From: Pseudomonas putida
GTDB lineage: Bacteria > Pseudomonadota > Gammaproteobacteria > Pseudomonadales > Pseudomonadaceae
DNA: 64,000 bases
NCBI RefSeq assembly: GCF_004357765.1
Contig: NZ_SMTE01000007.1
Location: forward strand, 186,001-250,000
Reading direction: 5' to 3'
Notes under the pieces: model-generated
What the model was told of the DNA's origin: nothing
The model's input: only the letters and a program-made list of their open reading frames with translations
Database searches by the model: none
Program-made: the position numbers and the translations under genes
Part shown: piece after piece, positions 26,807-35,385 of the stretch
How positions within the stretch are numbered: position 1 is the stretch's first letter
Layout: each line of letters opens with the position of its first letter

Positions 26807-28141
26807 TCAACTGCCGGTCGCCACCACCAACGGCAGCACCAGGCGGCCCACGAACCCTCCTTGCGGATGATTCTCCAGCACCAGGCTGCCACCATGGCGC
26901 TCCGCGGCCTTGCGCGCGATCGCCAAGCCCAGCCCATGTCCCGCCGCTTCCTGCCCCGGCGCACGGAAGAACGGCTCTCCCAATTGCTCCAGATGCTCCG
27001 GCGCTGCGCCCGGTCCATGGTCGCGCACGCTGATGACGATGCGCTCCTGATCGCGCCTGGCGTGGATTTCGATCGGTTGCCCCTGGGGGTTGAAGCGCAA
27101 GGCGTTGCGCACCAGGTTGTCGACGGCCCGTTCGATCAGGGTTGGCCAGCCTTGCAGGGTCAGCCCAGGCTGGGCTTCCAGCCGGACCTCTTGCTCGGGC
27201 GCGCTGAGCTGGGCGTCCTTGCGCACGCTGCCGAGCAAGGCGTTGAGGTCGACAGGCTCGGCGTGGGACTGCTCGGCGTCGACCCGGGCCAAGGCGAGAA
27301 TCTCGCTGATCAGGTCTTCCAGGCGATCGCATTCGCGGGTCAGGCGTGGCCAGAGAGCCTGACGCTGCTCGGGTTCGGCGCGCTCGGCCAAGGCCAGGGC
27401 GATGCGCAGGCGGGCCAAGGGCGAGCGCAGTTCGTGGGAAACGTCGCGCAACAGTTGGCGCTGACTGCCGATCAAACTCTGCAAGCGTGCGCCCATCTTG
27501 TTGAAGTCGTTGGCCAATACGCCGAATTCGTCCCGCCGCCCGGCCAGTTGCGCCAGGCTGTTCTGTTGGTAGCTGGTCTGGCCCAGGTCATGCACGGCAC
27601 CACGCAGGCGGCTCAGCGGGCGGGTGATCGACAGCGTCACCAGCAGGCTGAACAACGTCAGCACCACCAAGGCAATGCCCAAGGCGCTCAAAGGCCAGAG
27701 CAGGCTCTCGCGATGCCAGGCATCCAGCTCGGGGTGGGGAATGCGGTAGATCAGCAGATAGGTCTCGCCGCTGGTGGGGCTGGTGTATTCCTCTGTCAGG
27801 CGGCGCCAGGGCAGGTGACGCTCGTCATTGTGCTGGCGCGCCTCGAACGCTGCTGCGCGACGTGGGAAGGTGCCTGGCACTACGGCCTGGCCACTGTCGT
27901 CGAGTACCTGAACGTCGATCTTGTAGCGCTGCTTGCGCCGTTCGAGAAACTGCTGGGCCGAGGCCAAGCCCTCCTGCTCGTAATGCTGGGTCCAGCGAGC
28001 GGCCAGGGTGTTGATGCCTGGGTGGCGGCTGAGGATCCAGGCGTCCTGGTTGAGCATGTGGCCCAACAGGATGGACAGGCCGGCGACCAGGGCAATGGCC
28101 AGCCAGAAGCTGGCCAGAATGCGCCAGAACAGAGAACGCAA
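26807..28141 (-). CDS. cpxA: Sensor histidine kinase, CpxA-like
   Basis: A 444-aa inner-membrane kinase. One helix at residues 5-28 and a second near 148-172 flank a periplasmic domain of about 120 aa; a HAMP region follows (SITRPLSRLRGAVHDLG). The phosphoacceptor histidine is H236 in DVSHELRSPLARLR. The ATPase domain has the N box NLVRNALRFN, the G1 box VRDHGPGA and the G2 box GHGLGLAIA. TTG 28141 is the preferred start because AGGAGG lies 5 bases upstream; GTG 28147 sits directly against it and is less likely. A Spy/CpxP-like gene and an OmpR-type regulator gene lie upstream on the same strand, giving a Cpx-like envelope-stress system. The identity with enterobacterial Cpx is by analogy. 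Confidence 0.87.
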   Translation of the reverse strand: MRSLFWRILASFWLAIALVAGLSILLGHMLNQDAWILSRHPGINTLAARWTQHYEQEGLASAQQFLERRKQRYKIDVQVLDDSGQAVVPGTFPRRAAAFEARQHNDERHLPWRRLTEEYTSPTSGETYLLIYRIPHPELDAWHRESLLWPLSALGIALVVLTLFSLLVTLSITRPLSRLRGAVHDLGQTSYQQNSLAQLAGRRDEFGVLANDFNKMGARLQSLIGSQRQLLRDVSHELRSPLARLRIALALAERAEPEQRQALWPRLTRECDRLEDLISEILALARVDAEQSHAEPVDLNALLGSVRKDAQLSAPEQEVRLEAQPGLTLQGWPTLIERAVDNLVRNALRFNPQGQPIEIHARRDQERIVISVRDHGPGAAPEHLEQLGEPFFRAPGQEAAGHGLGLAIARKAAERHGGSLVLENHPQGGFVGRLVLPLVVATGS

Positions 28142-28161
28142 GAGCACCTCCTGTGAACGTG

Positions 28162-28192
28162 AAAAGCCCGGCTCGCTTGGCGCGGGCCGGGC
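28162..28192 (-). terminator. Stem-loop with T-run between the CpxP-like and CpxA-like genes
   Basis: Reading the minus strand, GCCCGGC pairs with GCCGGGC across a 13-base loop and is followed by TTTT. It lies in the 66 bp between the CpxP-like stop and the kinase start. It looks like a partial Rho-independent terminator that would lower kinase expression relative to the upstream genes. Confidence 0.6.
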
Positions 28193-28207
28193 ATGGATGG
28201 GGACAGC

Positions 28208-28624
28208 TTACTGGGCCTTGCCGCCTTTTTCAGCTTTCCAGGCCTGGAACTCCTTCCACTCCGCCTGGCGAGCGGCGCGTTCCTTTTGCAGTTCGTCGAA
28301 CTTCTTCTGCTGGTCAGGCTTGAGCAGGGCACGTACCTGGCTGTCGGTTTTCTCGCGGCTGGCCTTGATTTCGTCCTTCATGGCCTTCTGGTCGGCGGCC
28401 GGCAGCTTGTCCAGGTAGCGCTTGGTGATGTCGCGCTGGGCCTTCATCTGTTCACCCATCAGCTTGCCGACCTGCTGGCGCTGGTCGCGGGTCAGGTCCA
28501 GCTGGGCGAAAGGCGCGTCACCGCGGTGATGCGGGCCGTCGTGGCGTGGGCCACCATCAGGCATGGCCATGGCAACGGTTGGCAGGGCGGCGGCGAACAT
28601 CAGGGCGATAAGGGTCTTGCGCAT
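28208..28624 (-). CDS. Spy/CpxP-family periplasmic protein
   Basis: A 138-aa exported protein. The signal peptide MRKTLIALMFAAALPTVAMA is followed by a His/Gly-rich linker (DGGPRHDGPHHRGD) and a mostly helical body with LTRDQRQQVGKLM and LLKPDQQKKFDEL, both variants of the LTxxQ motif of this family. CpxP restrains its kinase and Spy is a periplasmic chaperone. Placement between regulator and kinase genes suggests that it modulates this two-component system. It starts at ATG 28624. Confidence 0.87.
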   Translation of the reverse strand: MRKTLIALMFAAALPTVAMAMPDGGPRHDGPHHRGDAPFAQLDLTRDQRQQVGKLMGEQMKAQRDITKRYLDKLPAADQKAMKDEIKASREKTDSQVRALLKPDQQKKFDELQKERAARQAEWKEFQAWKAEKGGKAQ

Positions 28625-28729
28625 GGTGTCTCTCCTTTCATGGGCCGGTGATTACCGGATGAGCCCAGTCTAGGGAGATCAAGGTCAAGCGCAGTCAGTT
28701 CAGGGTAAAGGGTTGGTAAAGGCCCGTAC

Positions 28730-29407
28730 TCAAAGGCTGTAGTAATAACCGCGGCTGCGCAGCGCGACAATGCGCGGTCGGCCATCGGCATGTGGGCCGA
28801 TCTTCTTGCGCAGGTTGCTCACGTGCATGTCGAGGCTGCGGTCGTAGAGGGTGAGCTTACGTCCCAAGGCGATCTGCGCCAGTTCCTGTTTGTCCAGCGG
28901 CTCGCCTGGCTGGCGTAGCAGCGCCTCGAGGATGCGGCTCTCGGACAGGGTCAGGCTCATCTCCCGCTCATCGATGCTGACCACCCCGCGGACCGGACTG
29001 AAGGCCAGGTCGCCGATCTCCAGTTGGGTGGTGGTGGCTGTGGGATGGCTGCGGCGCAACACGGCACGCAAGCGGGCGGTGAGCTCGCGAGGGTCGCAGG
29101 GTTTGGCCAGGTAATCGTCGGCACCCAGTTCCAGGCCGAGAATCCGGTCCAGCGGTTCGCCACGGGCAGAGAGCATCAGCACCGGCAGTTCGGCGTGTTC
29201 GCTGCGCAGTTGCTTGAGCAACTCCAGGCCACTACCGTCGGGCAGCATCACATCCAGCACCACCGCCGCCGGCGCCTGCTCGGCCAGCGCCTGACGCGCG
29301 CTCTGGCCATCGTGGCAGGCGCGGACGACAAAACCTTCCTGGCTCAGCCAGCTGCCGAGCAGCTCGCAGAGTTCCTGGTCATCATCAATTAGTAGCAACT
29401 CGCTCAT
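28730..29407 (-). CDS. cpxR: OmpR-family response regulator, CpxR-like
   Basis: A 225-aa two-domain regulator. The receiver domain has the acidic pair DDD near residues 8-10, the phosphorylated Asp in VVLDVMLPDGSG (about residue 52) and the conserved Lys in LAKPCDP. The C-terminal winged helix (about 130-222) has LYDRSLDMHVSNLRKKIG and ends RSRGYYYSL, typical of OmpR-type DNA binding. It starts at ATG 29407. The CpxP-like gene begins 105 bp downstream and the kinase gene lies beyond it, so it probably regulates this same set. Confidence 0.9.
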   Translation of the reverse strand: MSELLLIDDDQELCELLGSWLSQEGFVVRACHDGQSARQALAEQAPAAVVLDVMLPDGSGLELLKQLRSEHAELPVLMLSARGEPLDRILGLELGADDYLAKPCDPRELTARLRAVLRRSHPTATTTQLEIGDLAFSPVRGVVSIDEREMSLTLSESRILEALLRQPGEPLDKQELAQIALGRKLTLYDRSLDMHVSNLRKKIGPHADGRPRIVALRSRGYYYSL

Positions 29408-29414
29408 GACTCAC

Positions 29415-29801
29415 TCAATTCAACCATTGACGGCGTCTTCTGTGTCCGCCACTGGCAAAGATACCGCAGACTGCCGACAAGAGTGCAACGCCTGAACCAA
29501 TCAGAAACCATTGTTGCTTGTCGGTGAGCAGTTGTTGTGGAGCTGCGGCCTGCAATTGCTGGATCGCCAGCTTGAGCCTCTGGTTGTCCTGGCGCAGGCG
29601 GGTGAGCTGGGCGCTTTCGCGCTGGCTGTTGTTGTCTTCCAACTGCCGGGTCAGCGCCTCGCGTTGCTTTTCACTGTCATCCAGGCGCTGTTGCAGCTCG
29701 GTCAGGCGTGCACCGGCTTCCAGCGACAGGGGTTGTTCGGCATGGGCGAATGGCGACAGCAACATGAGGCAAAACAGCAGGAACATCTGACCTTGGCGCA
29801 T
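29415..29801 (-). CDS. Exported coiled-coil protein with C-terminal membrane helix (YgiM-like, no SH3 domain)
   Basis: A 128-aa protein with a signal peptide (MRQGQMFLLFCLMLLSPFAH), a coiled coil at about residues 28-85 (LTELQQRLDDSEKQREALTR), then KQQWFLIGSGVALLSAVCGI as a membrane helix and a basic tail GGHRRRRQW. The coiled coil, Trp-led helix and Arg-rich tail match the C-terminal half of the E. coli YgiM type, but the bacterial SH3 domain is absent. GGAGG lies before ATG 29801. It ends 8 bp before the CpxR-like start, so it may be the first gene of that unit. Function is unknown. Confidence 0.75.
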   Translation of the reverse strand: MRQGQMFLLFCLMLLSPFAHAEQPLSLEAGARLTELQQRLDDSEKQREALTRQLEDNNSQRESAQLTRLRQDNQRLKLAIQQLQAAAPQQLLTDKQQWFLIGSGVALLSAVCGIFASGGHRRRRQWLN

Positions 29802-29942
29802 GGGCCCTCCTGAGGCGGTATGGATTTCAGGAGGTTGTCGGCTGCGGGCCGGATTTTATGAGTCGATGAGGTCGTATCGCTCTGTTCGCGGCGGTTCGGC
29901 GCCCCAACAAGCCCGCTCCCAAAGGTAACGGGCGGTGTCGAC

Positions 29943-30242
29943 TCAGGGCAGCACTTGCTTGAATGGCTTGACGATGACGTTGTCGTACACGCCAGCGGCA
30001 ATGTACGGGTCGGCATCGGCCCAGCTCTGGGCGGCGGCCAGGGAGTCGAACTCCGCGACGATCAGGCTGCCGCTGAACCCGGCTTCACCCGGGTCGTTGC
30101 TGTCGATCGCCGGGTGTGGGCCGGCCAGCACCACGCGGCCTTCGGCCTTGAGTTGCTGCAGGCGCTCGATGTGCGCCGGGCGGGCCGCCAGGCGCTTTTC
30201 CAGGGAATTGGCGACGTCGCTGGCAATGATGGCGTAGAGCAT
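29943..30242 (-). CDS. yciI: YciI family protein
   Basis: A 99-aa single-domain protein of the YciI/dimeric alpha-beta barrel family. It begins [20 protein letters not shown] and has the conserved RPAHIERLQ histidine region and the ending [21 protein letters not shown] 30242 is taken instead of an upstream in-frame start at 30302 because it gives the family N-terminus and follows the yciB stop by one base. YciI next to yciB is a widely conserved pairing. Enzymatic role is unknown. Confidence 0.9.
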   Translation of the reverse strand: MLYAIIASDVANSLEKRLAARPAHIERLQQLKAEGRVVLAGPHPAIDSNDPGEAGFSGSLIVAEFDSLAAAQSWADADPYIAAGVYDNVIVKPFKQVLP

Positions 30243-30243
30243 G

Positions 30244-30837
30244 TCAGTCCTTGGTTTTGGAAGTGGTGGGGGTGTCATGCAGGTGACGCGACAGGTAAAC
30301 ACCTTGCGCCACCAGGAAGAGCACGGTCATGCCGAGGCTGCCGAAGACCTTGAAGTCGACCCAGAAGTCCTGGAAGGTGAAGGCGACGAACAGGTTGGCT
30401 GCGCCGCAGAACAGGAAGAAGCCGATCCAGGCCAGGTTCAGACGGGTCCAGATGGCATCGGGCAGGGTCAAGGCGTGGCCCATGATGCGTTTGATCAGCA
30501 CCCGGTCGCCGATGAAGTGGCTGCCGGCAAAGCCCAGCGCGAACAGCCAGTTGACCACCGGCGCCTTCCATTTGAGGAAGGTTTCGCTGTGGAAGGTCAG
30601 GGTCAGACCGCCGAACACCAGGCAGGCTACCAGGGTCAGCCACTGGCCCTTCTCCAGCTTGCGCTGGCGCAGGAACAGTGCGCCATAGACCACCAGCGAG
30701 CTGATGATCAGCATCGCCGTGGCGCTGTAGATGCCGCCGAACTCGAAGCTGTGGCCGGCGACCTCGAGGGGGCGCGGGTCGAGCTTGTAGACGATGAAGA
30801 ACAGCAGCAGCGGGATGAAATCGATGAATTGTTTCAC
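30244..30837 (-). CDS. yciB: Inner-membrane protein YciB (septation protein A family)
   Basis: A 197-aa protein with five predicted membrane helices. It begins [20 protein letters not shown] (V as initiator from GTG), the fixed N-terminus of the YciB/IspZ family. It also has [20 protein letters not shown] and [13 protein letters not shown], both family signatures. In enterobacteria YciB interacts with cell elongation and division proteins and affects envelope integrity. GTG 30837 was chosen by this N-terminus; an in-frame ATG at 30885 would add 16 unrelated residues. Its ribosome site is weak. It is followed at once by yciI. Confidence 0.9.
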   Translation of the reverse strand: MKQFIDFIPLLLFFIVYKLDPRPLEVAGHSFEFGGIYSATAMLIISSLVVYGALFLRQRKLEKGQWLTLVACLVFGGLTLTFHSETFLKWKAPVVNWLFALGFAGSHFIGDRVLIKRIMGHALTLPDAIWTRLNLAWIGFFLFCGAANLFVAFTFQDFWVDFKVFGSLGMTVLFLVAQGVYLSRHLHDTPTTSKTKD

Positions 30838-30904
30838 AATGGCAGCCAGAATCGGGATGTGACGGCATAATAACAAACATCCCATCCAGCGAAAGTGCTC
30901 CTAA

Positions 30905-31765
30905 ATGAATGTTGATCTGCACTGTCACAGCACGGCCTCCGACGGCGCCCTGTCGCCTTCGGCCTTGGTCGCCCGGGCCTTCGAGCATGGGGTGCAAACG
31001 TTGGCGCTGACCGATCACGACACCCTCGAAGGCCTGGCCGAGGCACGCCAGGCCTGTCACGAGCAGGGCATGCGCTGGGTCAGTGGGGTGGAGCTGTCGT
31101 GCACCTGGGGCGGGGCGACCATCCACATATTGGGTTACGACTTCCCGTTGGATGCACCGCCCTTGCTCGAAGCCATCGAAGCCTTGCACCGCGGCCGCTG
31201 GTTACGCGCCGAGGAAATCGACAAGCGGCTGGCTGGCAAGGGCATGCCCGGAGCCCTTGAGGGCGCACGGGCCGTGCAGCAGGAGCTGGGCGACAGCGGC
31301 AATGCTCCGGCGCGGCCGCATTTTGCCGAGTTTCTGGTGCGCGCCGGCCACGTCAAGGATCGCGGCGAGGCGTTTCGCAAGTGGCTGGGCGCCGGCAAGC
31401 TGGGCGACGTCAAGCTGCATTGGCCAACCCTCGAGGAAACCGTTGCCACGCTGCGCCGGTCCAACGCATGGGTGAGCCTGGCCCATCCGATGCATTACGA
31501 CCTGACCCGCAGCAAGCGCAGACGCCTGATTGCCGACTATATTCAGGCAGGTGGACAGGCACTTGAAGTGGTCAATGGGATGATGCCGGCCGAGCAAGTG
31601 GGCACGATGTCCATCCTTACCCGTGAGTTCGGGCTGCTGGCAAGCGCTGGCAGTGACTTCCACGGCCCCGGCACCTGGGGCGAGATCGGTGCCTATCGGC
31701 CATTGCCCGAGGACCTGCCACCCCTGTGGCGCCGATTCAGCCATGAACAGCCTTTGGCGGTATGA
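30905..31765 (+). CDS. rnm: PHP-domain 5'-3' exoribonuclease RNase AM (YciV/TrpH family)
   Basis: A 286-aa phosphoesterase of the PHP superfamily. Metal-binding motifs are visible: DLHCHSTASDG at the start, TDHDTLEGL, a Glu in VSGVELSC, SLAHPMHY, and the C-terminal GSDFHGPG. The E. coli member trims the 5' ends of 23S, 16S and 5S rRNA and degrades short oligonucleotides and 3',5'-bisphosphates. It starts at ATG 30905, 67 bp from the divergent yciB start, and is followed after 13 bp by yciO, so it likely begins an operon with yciO, scpA and scpB. Confidence 0.9.
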   Translation: MNVDLHCHSTASDGALSPSALVARAFEHGVQTLALTDHDTLEGLAEARQACHEQGMRWVSGVELSCTWGGATIHILGYDFPLDAPPLLEAIEALHRGRWLRAEEIDKRLAGKGMPGALEGARAVQQELGDSGNAPARPHFAEFLVRAGHVKDRGEAFRKWLGAGKLGDVKLHWPTLEETVATLRRSNAWVSLAHPMHYDLTRSKRRRLIADYIQAGGQALEVVNGMMPAEQVGTMSILTREFGLLASAGSDFHGPGTWGEIGAYRPLPEDLPPLWRRFSHEQPLAV

Positions 31766-31778
31766 ACAGGATGACTAC

Positions 31779-32408
31779 GTGAGCCAATTTTTCCAGATTC
31801 ATGCGGAAAACCCGCAGGCGCGCCTGATAAAACAGGCTGTCGAGATCATTCGCAAGGGCGGGGTGGTGGTCTATCCAACCGACTCGGCCTACGCCCTGGG
31901 CTGCCAGATCGGCGATAAAAGCGCTATCGAGCGGGTTCGCCGCTTGCGTCAGCTGGACAAGCAACACAACTTCACCTTGCTGTGCTGCGACCTGTCGCAG
32001 ATGGGGCTGTTCGCCAAGATCGACACCTCCACCTTCCGCCTGCTCAAGGCACATGTCCCTGGGCCCTACACGTTCATCCTCAATGCCACCCGGGAAGTCC
32101 CGAGGCTGCTGATGCACGAAAAGCGCCGGACGATCGGCCTGCGCGTGCCATCCAATCCCATCGTTCTGGCGCTGCTTGAGGAAATGGGCGAGCCGCTGAT
32201 GAGCGTGAGCCTGATCCTGCCGCCCGATGAAGAGCCGATGACCGATCCGTACGAGATCCGTCAACGCCTGGAACGCAACGTCGACCTGATCATCGATGGC
32301 GGTTACGGCGATCTCAAGGCCTCGACCATCATCGACCTTACCGGTGATGAACCTGCCTTGATCCGTGAAGGATGCGGTGACCCCACGCCGTTCATGGTCG
32401 ACGCGTGA
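31779..32408 (+). CDS. yciO: YciO, YrdC/Sua5-like protein
   Basis: A 209-aa protein with the YrdC fold of L-threonylcarbamoyladenylate synthases. It has VVYPTDSAYALGCQIGDKSA, the KQHNFTLLC loop and RTIGLRVPSNPIVLALLEEM. Whether YciO makes the t6A intermediate efficiently in the cell is unclear; it is a paralogue of TsaC. GTG 31779 is preferred: the protein then starts VSQFFQIHAENPQARLIKQA, as in the family, and AGGA lies 7 bases upstream. The stop overlaps the scpA GTG start by 4 bases. Confidence 0.88.
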   Translation: MSQFFQIHAENPQARLIKQAVEIIRKGGVVVYPTDSAYALGCQIGDKSAIERVRRLRQLDKQHNFTLLCCDLSQMGLFAKIDTSTFRLLKAHVPGPYTFILNATREVPRLLMHEKRRTIGLRVPSNPIVLALLEEMGEPLMSVSLILPPDEEPMTDPYEIRQRLERNVDLIIDGGYGDLKASTIIDLTGDEPALIREGCGDPTPFMVDA

Positions 32409-33259
32409 GCCAGCTGGAAACGCCCGAGGCGCCGGTCGCAGAGTCCGAGTCGCCGCAGCAGTTGCAGTTGGCGCTGGTCTACGGCGAGGCCCTGACCGAA
32501 ATGCCGGTGGACCTGTACATCCCGCCGGACGCCCTGGAAGTCATTCTCGAGGCCTTCGAGGGGCCGCTGGACCTGTTGCTGTACCTGATCCGTAAACAGA
32601 ACATCGACATCCTCGACATCCCGGTGGCAGAGATCACTCGCCAGTACATGGGCTACGTCGAGTTGATGAAGAGCGTGCGCCTGGAACTGGCCGCGGAGTA
32701 CCTGGTGATGGCGGCGATGCTCGCCGAGATCAAGTCGCGCATGTTGCTGCCGCGCTCGGCCGAGGTCGAAGAAGAAGAGGGTGACCCGCGCGCCGAGCTG
32801 ATTCGTCGGCTACAGGAGTACGAGCGCTTCAAGGCCGCGGCCGAGGGCATCGACGAATTGCCGCGGGTCGGGCGCGATGTCGTCGTGCCGCGCCTGGAGG
32901 CGCCTCAGGCCAAGGTGCGCAAGCTGTTGCCGCAGGTCAGCCTGGAAGAGTTGTTGGTGTCCATGGCCGAGGTCATGCGTCGCAACGACCTGTTCGAAAG
33001 CCACCAGATCACCCGCGAGACCTTGTCCACTCGCGAACGCATGAGCGAGGTGCTGGAGCGCCTCAAGGGCGGGGCTTTCGTGCCGTTCATCGAATTGTTC
33101 GCCAGCGAAGAGGGCAAGCTGGGTGTGGTGGTGACCTTCATGGCGATTCTTGAGCTGGTGAAGGAATCGCTGGTCGAACTGGTGCAGAATGCGCCTTTCG
33201 CGCCCATCCATGTGCGGTTGCGCGCCGAGTCTGTCGAAGAACCCGATGAATCTGAATGA
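32405..33259 (+). CDS. scpA: Segregation and condensation protein ScpA (kleisin)
   Basis: A 284-aa kleisin subunit that bridges SMC heads in chromosome condensation. The conserved ScpA core is LEAFEGPLDLLLYLIRKQNI, followed by DIPVAEITRQY and LEYLVMAA-type helix (LAAEYLVMAAMLAEIKSRML). The C-terminal winged helix includes VVVTFMAILELVKE. The GTG start at 32405 overlaps yciO by 4 bases, indicating coupled translation, and the end overlaps scpB by 14 bases. The 45-residue acidic tail before the core is common in gamma-proteobacterial ScpA. No smc gene occurs in the window. Confidence 0.93.
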   Translation: MSQLETPEAPVAESESPQQLQLALVYGEALTEMPVDLYIPPDALEVILEAFEGPLDLLLYLIRKQNIDILDIPVAEITRQYMGYVELMKSVRLELAAEYLVMAAMLAEIKSRMLLPRSAEVEEEEGDPRAELIRRLQEYERFKAAAEGIDELPRVGRDVVVPRLEAPQAKVRKLLPQVSLEELLVSMAEVMRRNDLFESHQITRETLSTRERMSEVLERLKGGAFVPFIELFASEEGKLGVVVTFMAILELVKESLVELVQNAPFAPIHVRLRAESVEEPDESE

Positions 33260-34022
33260 ACCCCGCGACCTGGCGTCGCTGATCGAAGCCTTCTTGCTCG
33301 CTTCGGGCAAACCACAATCGCTCGAACGCCTCTACGAGCTGTTCGAGGAGGCCGAGCGCCCCGAGCCCAAGGTATTCAAGAAGGCCTTGGAAGTGCTCGG
33401 CAAGTCCTGCGCCGGGCGTGCGTTCGAACTCAAGGAGGTGGCCAGCGGTTATCGGCTACAGATCCGTGAGGATTATGCGCCCTGGGTTGGCCGGTTATGG
33501 GAGGAGCGCCCGCAGCGATATTCCCGTGCACTGCTCGAAACCATGGCGTTGATCGCCTACCGCCAGCCGATCACCCGCGGCGAAATCGAGGATGTGCGGG
33601 GGGTGGCGGTCAACAGCAACATCATCAAGACCCTGATGGAGCGCGAGTGGATCCGCGTGGTCGGTTATCGCGAGGTCCCAGGTCGGCCGGCCATGTTCGC
33701 GACCACCAAGGCGTTTCTCGATCATTTCAACCTCAAGAGTCTGGATGAGCTGCCTGCGCTGGCCGAACTGCGTGAGATGGAGCCGGAGTCTGGGCCGGTT
33801 CTGGACCCGGATGACGCTCCGGTGCCGGCGCATCTGCAGGCGCTGGCCGATGCCAGCCTGGGAGAGGAAGAGGTCGTGGGCGAGCCAAAGGAAGAAACCA
33901 GTTTCCGTAGCCTGCTGGTGGAGCTGGATCAGATGGAAGAGGGGTTGAAGACCGATTTCGACGATCTGCGCGAAGAAGAGCCTGAGGTTTCGGTCGAGGA
34001 CGAGGGCAAGTTGCAGCCCTGA
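33246..34022 (+). CDS. scpB: Segregation and condensation protein ScpB
   Basis: A 258-aa partner of ScpA with two winged-helix domains. Typical segments are ASLIEAFLLASGKPQSLERL, SRALLETMALIAYRQPITRG and VNSNIIKTLMEREWIRVVGY. The acidic C-terminal tail past about residue 185 is variable. ATG 33246 (MNLNEPRDLASL) was chosen within scpA: it gives the family start, whereas the longer frame from 33189 reads through scpA sequence. It is followed by a REP pair and then rluB, with which it is often clustered. Confidence 0.92.
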   Translation: MNLNEPRDLASLIEAFLLASGKPQSLERLYELFEEAERPEPKVFKKALEVLGKSCAGRAFELKEVASGYRLQIREDYAPWVGRLWEERPQRYSRALLETMALIAYRQPITRGEIEDVRGVAVNSNIIKTLMEREWIRVVGYREVPGRPAMFATTKAFLDHFNLKSLDELPALAELREMEPESGPVLDPDDAPVPAHLQALADASLGEEEVVGEPKEETSFRSLLVELDQMEEGLKTDFDDLREEEPEVSVEDEGKLQP

Positions 34023-34036
34023 TGGGTGTGCTGTCC

Positions 34037-34124
34037 GTGCCGGCCTCTTCGCGGGACAAGCCCGCTCCTACAGGGACGACGCCGCACTTGTGGGAGCGGG
34101 CTTGTCCCGCGAAGAGGCCGGCAC
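34037..34124. repeat. REP pair, perfect 32-bp inverted arms
   Basis: The arm at 34037-34068 (GTGCCGGCCTCTTCGCGGGA start) is the exact reverse complement of 34093-34124, with a 24-base loop. It lies 15 bp after the scpB stop. It could form a long hairpin in the scpB-rluB transcript. Confidence 0.9.
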
Positions 34125-34277
34125 TGCCCACTACCATTAGGCAGAAACAGCGAACAAAGCCTACGAAACCCTCTACGCTCCAGTGCGTTCCCAACCCGAA
34201 CCGCGTATGATGCGCGGCCTTTTGGCGCGTTCGTCGCCAGAACCCTGATTTTCATTCCTACACCGGGAGGTGCCCAG

Positions 34278-35342
34278 ATGAGTGAGCAAGACCTGCAACA
34301 TACCGAAACCACCCCTCCATCCGGCGAAAAGCTGCAGAAAGTGCTGGCGCGTATCGGCGTGGGCTCGCGTCGTGACGTCGAGGCCTGGATCAGCCAAGGC
34401 CGCATCAAGGTCAATGGCGTCGAGGCCACCCTTGGTCAGCGCGTCGACCTGCATGACGCCATCGCAGTCGACGGCAAGCTGATCAAGCGCGAGGAGGCCG
34501 CCGAGGCTACCCGCCGGGTGATCATGTACAACAAGCCTGACGGCGAGATCTGCACCCGTGACGACCCGGAAGGCCGCCCGACCGTCTTCGACCGCCTGCC
34601 ACGGCCCAAAGAAGGCCGCTGGATCAATATCGGTCGCCTGGACATCAATACCACTGGCTTGCTGCTGTTCACCACCGACGGAGAACTGGCCAACCGCCTG
34701 ATGCACCCGTCCTACGAGATGGACCGTGAATACGCAGTGCGTGTGCGTGGTGAAGTCGACGACGAGATGATCGAGCGCCTGAAAGCCGGCGTGATGCTCG
34801 AGGACGGCCCGGCCAAGTTCACCGACATCCAGAAGGCACCGGGAGGCGAAGGCTTCAACCACTGGTACCACTGCGTGGTGATGGAAGGTCGCAACCGCGA
34901 AGTGCGCCGTCTGTGGGAGTCCCAGGGCATGGTCGTCAGCCGCCTGAAGCGCGTGCGCTTCGGCCCGGTGTTCCTCAACTCCGACCTGCCGATGGGGCGC
35001 TGGCGTGAAATGACCCAGGGCGAGATCGATATCCTCGCCGCCGAGGTGGGTCTGCAGCCTGTGGCGCTGCCGGCGATGAACCTCAAGACCAAGGACCGTA
35101 TGGAGCGCATGCAGCGCAAGTCCACCCGGCCGATGGGTCGCAATGAGCGCGTGCGCAATCTGCGTCCGGCCCACGAAGGCAATGCCGCCGAGCGTCCTGC
35201 GCGCCAGCCGCGTGAAGAGGCGCCGCGCAAAGGTAGCCGCGGCAGTGCTGTGGCCGAGCGCCCGAGCGACATGCGCAAGCGTCCCGGCAAGCCCGACGGT
35301 GACAAGCCGGCAGGCCGTGGTCGCGGCAAGCCGCGTGGTTGA
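34278..35342 (+). CDS. rluB: 23S rRNA pseudouridine(2605) synthase RluB
   Basis: A 354-aa pseudouridine synthase. It has an S4 RNA-binding domain (residues about 17-62, EKLQKVLARIGVGSRRDVEA) and a catalytic domain with GRLDINTTGLLLFTTDG, where the Asp in RLD is the nucleophile. HPSYEMDREYAVRV and EGRNREVRRLWESQGM are family motifs. The C-terminal 80 residues form a very basic, low-complexity tail, common in RluB. ATG 34278 has GGGAGG about 7 bases upstream; the open frame reaches back to 34026 through the REP pair and is not coding there. It ends in a clear terminator. Confidence 0.93.
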   Translation: MSEQDLQHTETTPPSGEKLQKVLARIGVGSRRDVEAWISQGRIKVNGVEATLGQRVDLHDAIAVDGKLIKREEAAEATRRVIMYNKPDGEICTRDDPEGRPTVFDRLPRPKEGRWINIGRLDINTTGLLLFTTDGELANRLMHPSYEMDREYAVRVRGEVDDEMIERLKAGVMLEDGPAKFTDIQKAPGGEGFNHWYHCVVMEGRNREVRRLWESQGMVVSRLKRVRFGPVFLNSDLPMGRWREMTQGEIDILAAEVGLQPVALPAMNLKTKDRMERMQRKSTRPMGRNERVRNLRPAHEGNAAERPARQPREEAPRKGSRGSAVAERPSDMRKRPGKPDGDKPAGRGRGKPRG

Positions 35343-35360
35343 TTCGCAGCGGTGACCCAA

Positions 35361-35385
35361 AGCCAGCCTCCGGGCTGGCTTTTTT
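35361..35385 (+). terminator. Rho-independent terminator of rluB
   Basis: Stem AGCCAGCC / GGCTGGCT with loop TCCG, directly followed by a T-run, 18 bp after the rluB stop. Confidence 0.92.

Noticed and set aside
34022-34277. Coding frames between scpB and rluB
   Set aside because: They run through a perfect REP palindrome and have no ribosome site; the conserved RluB start is at 34278.
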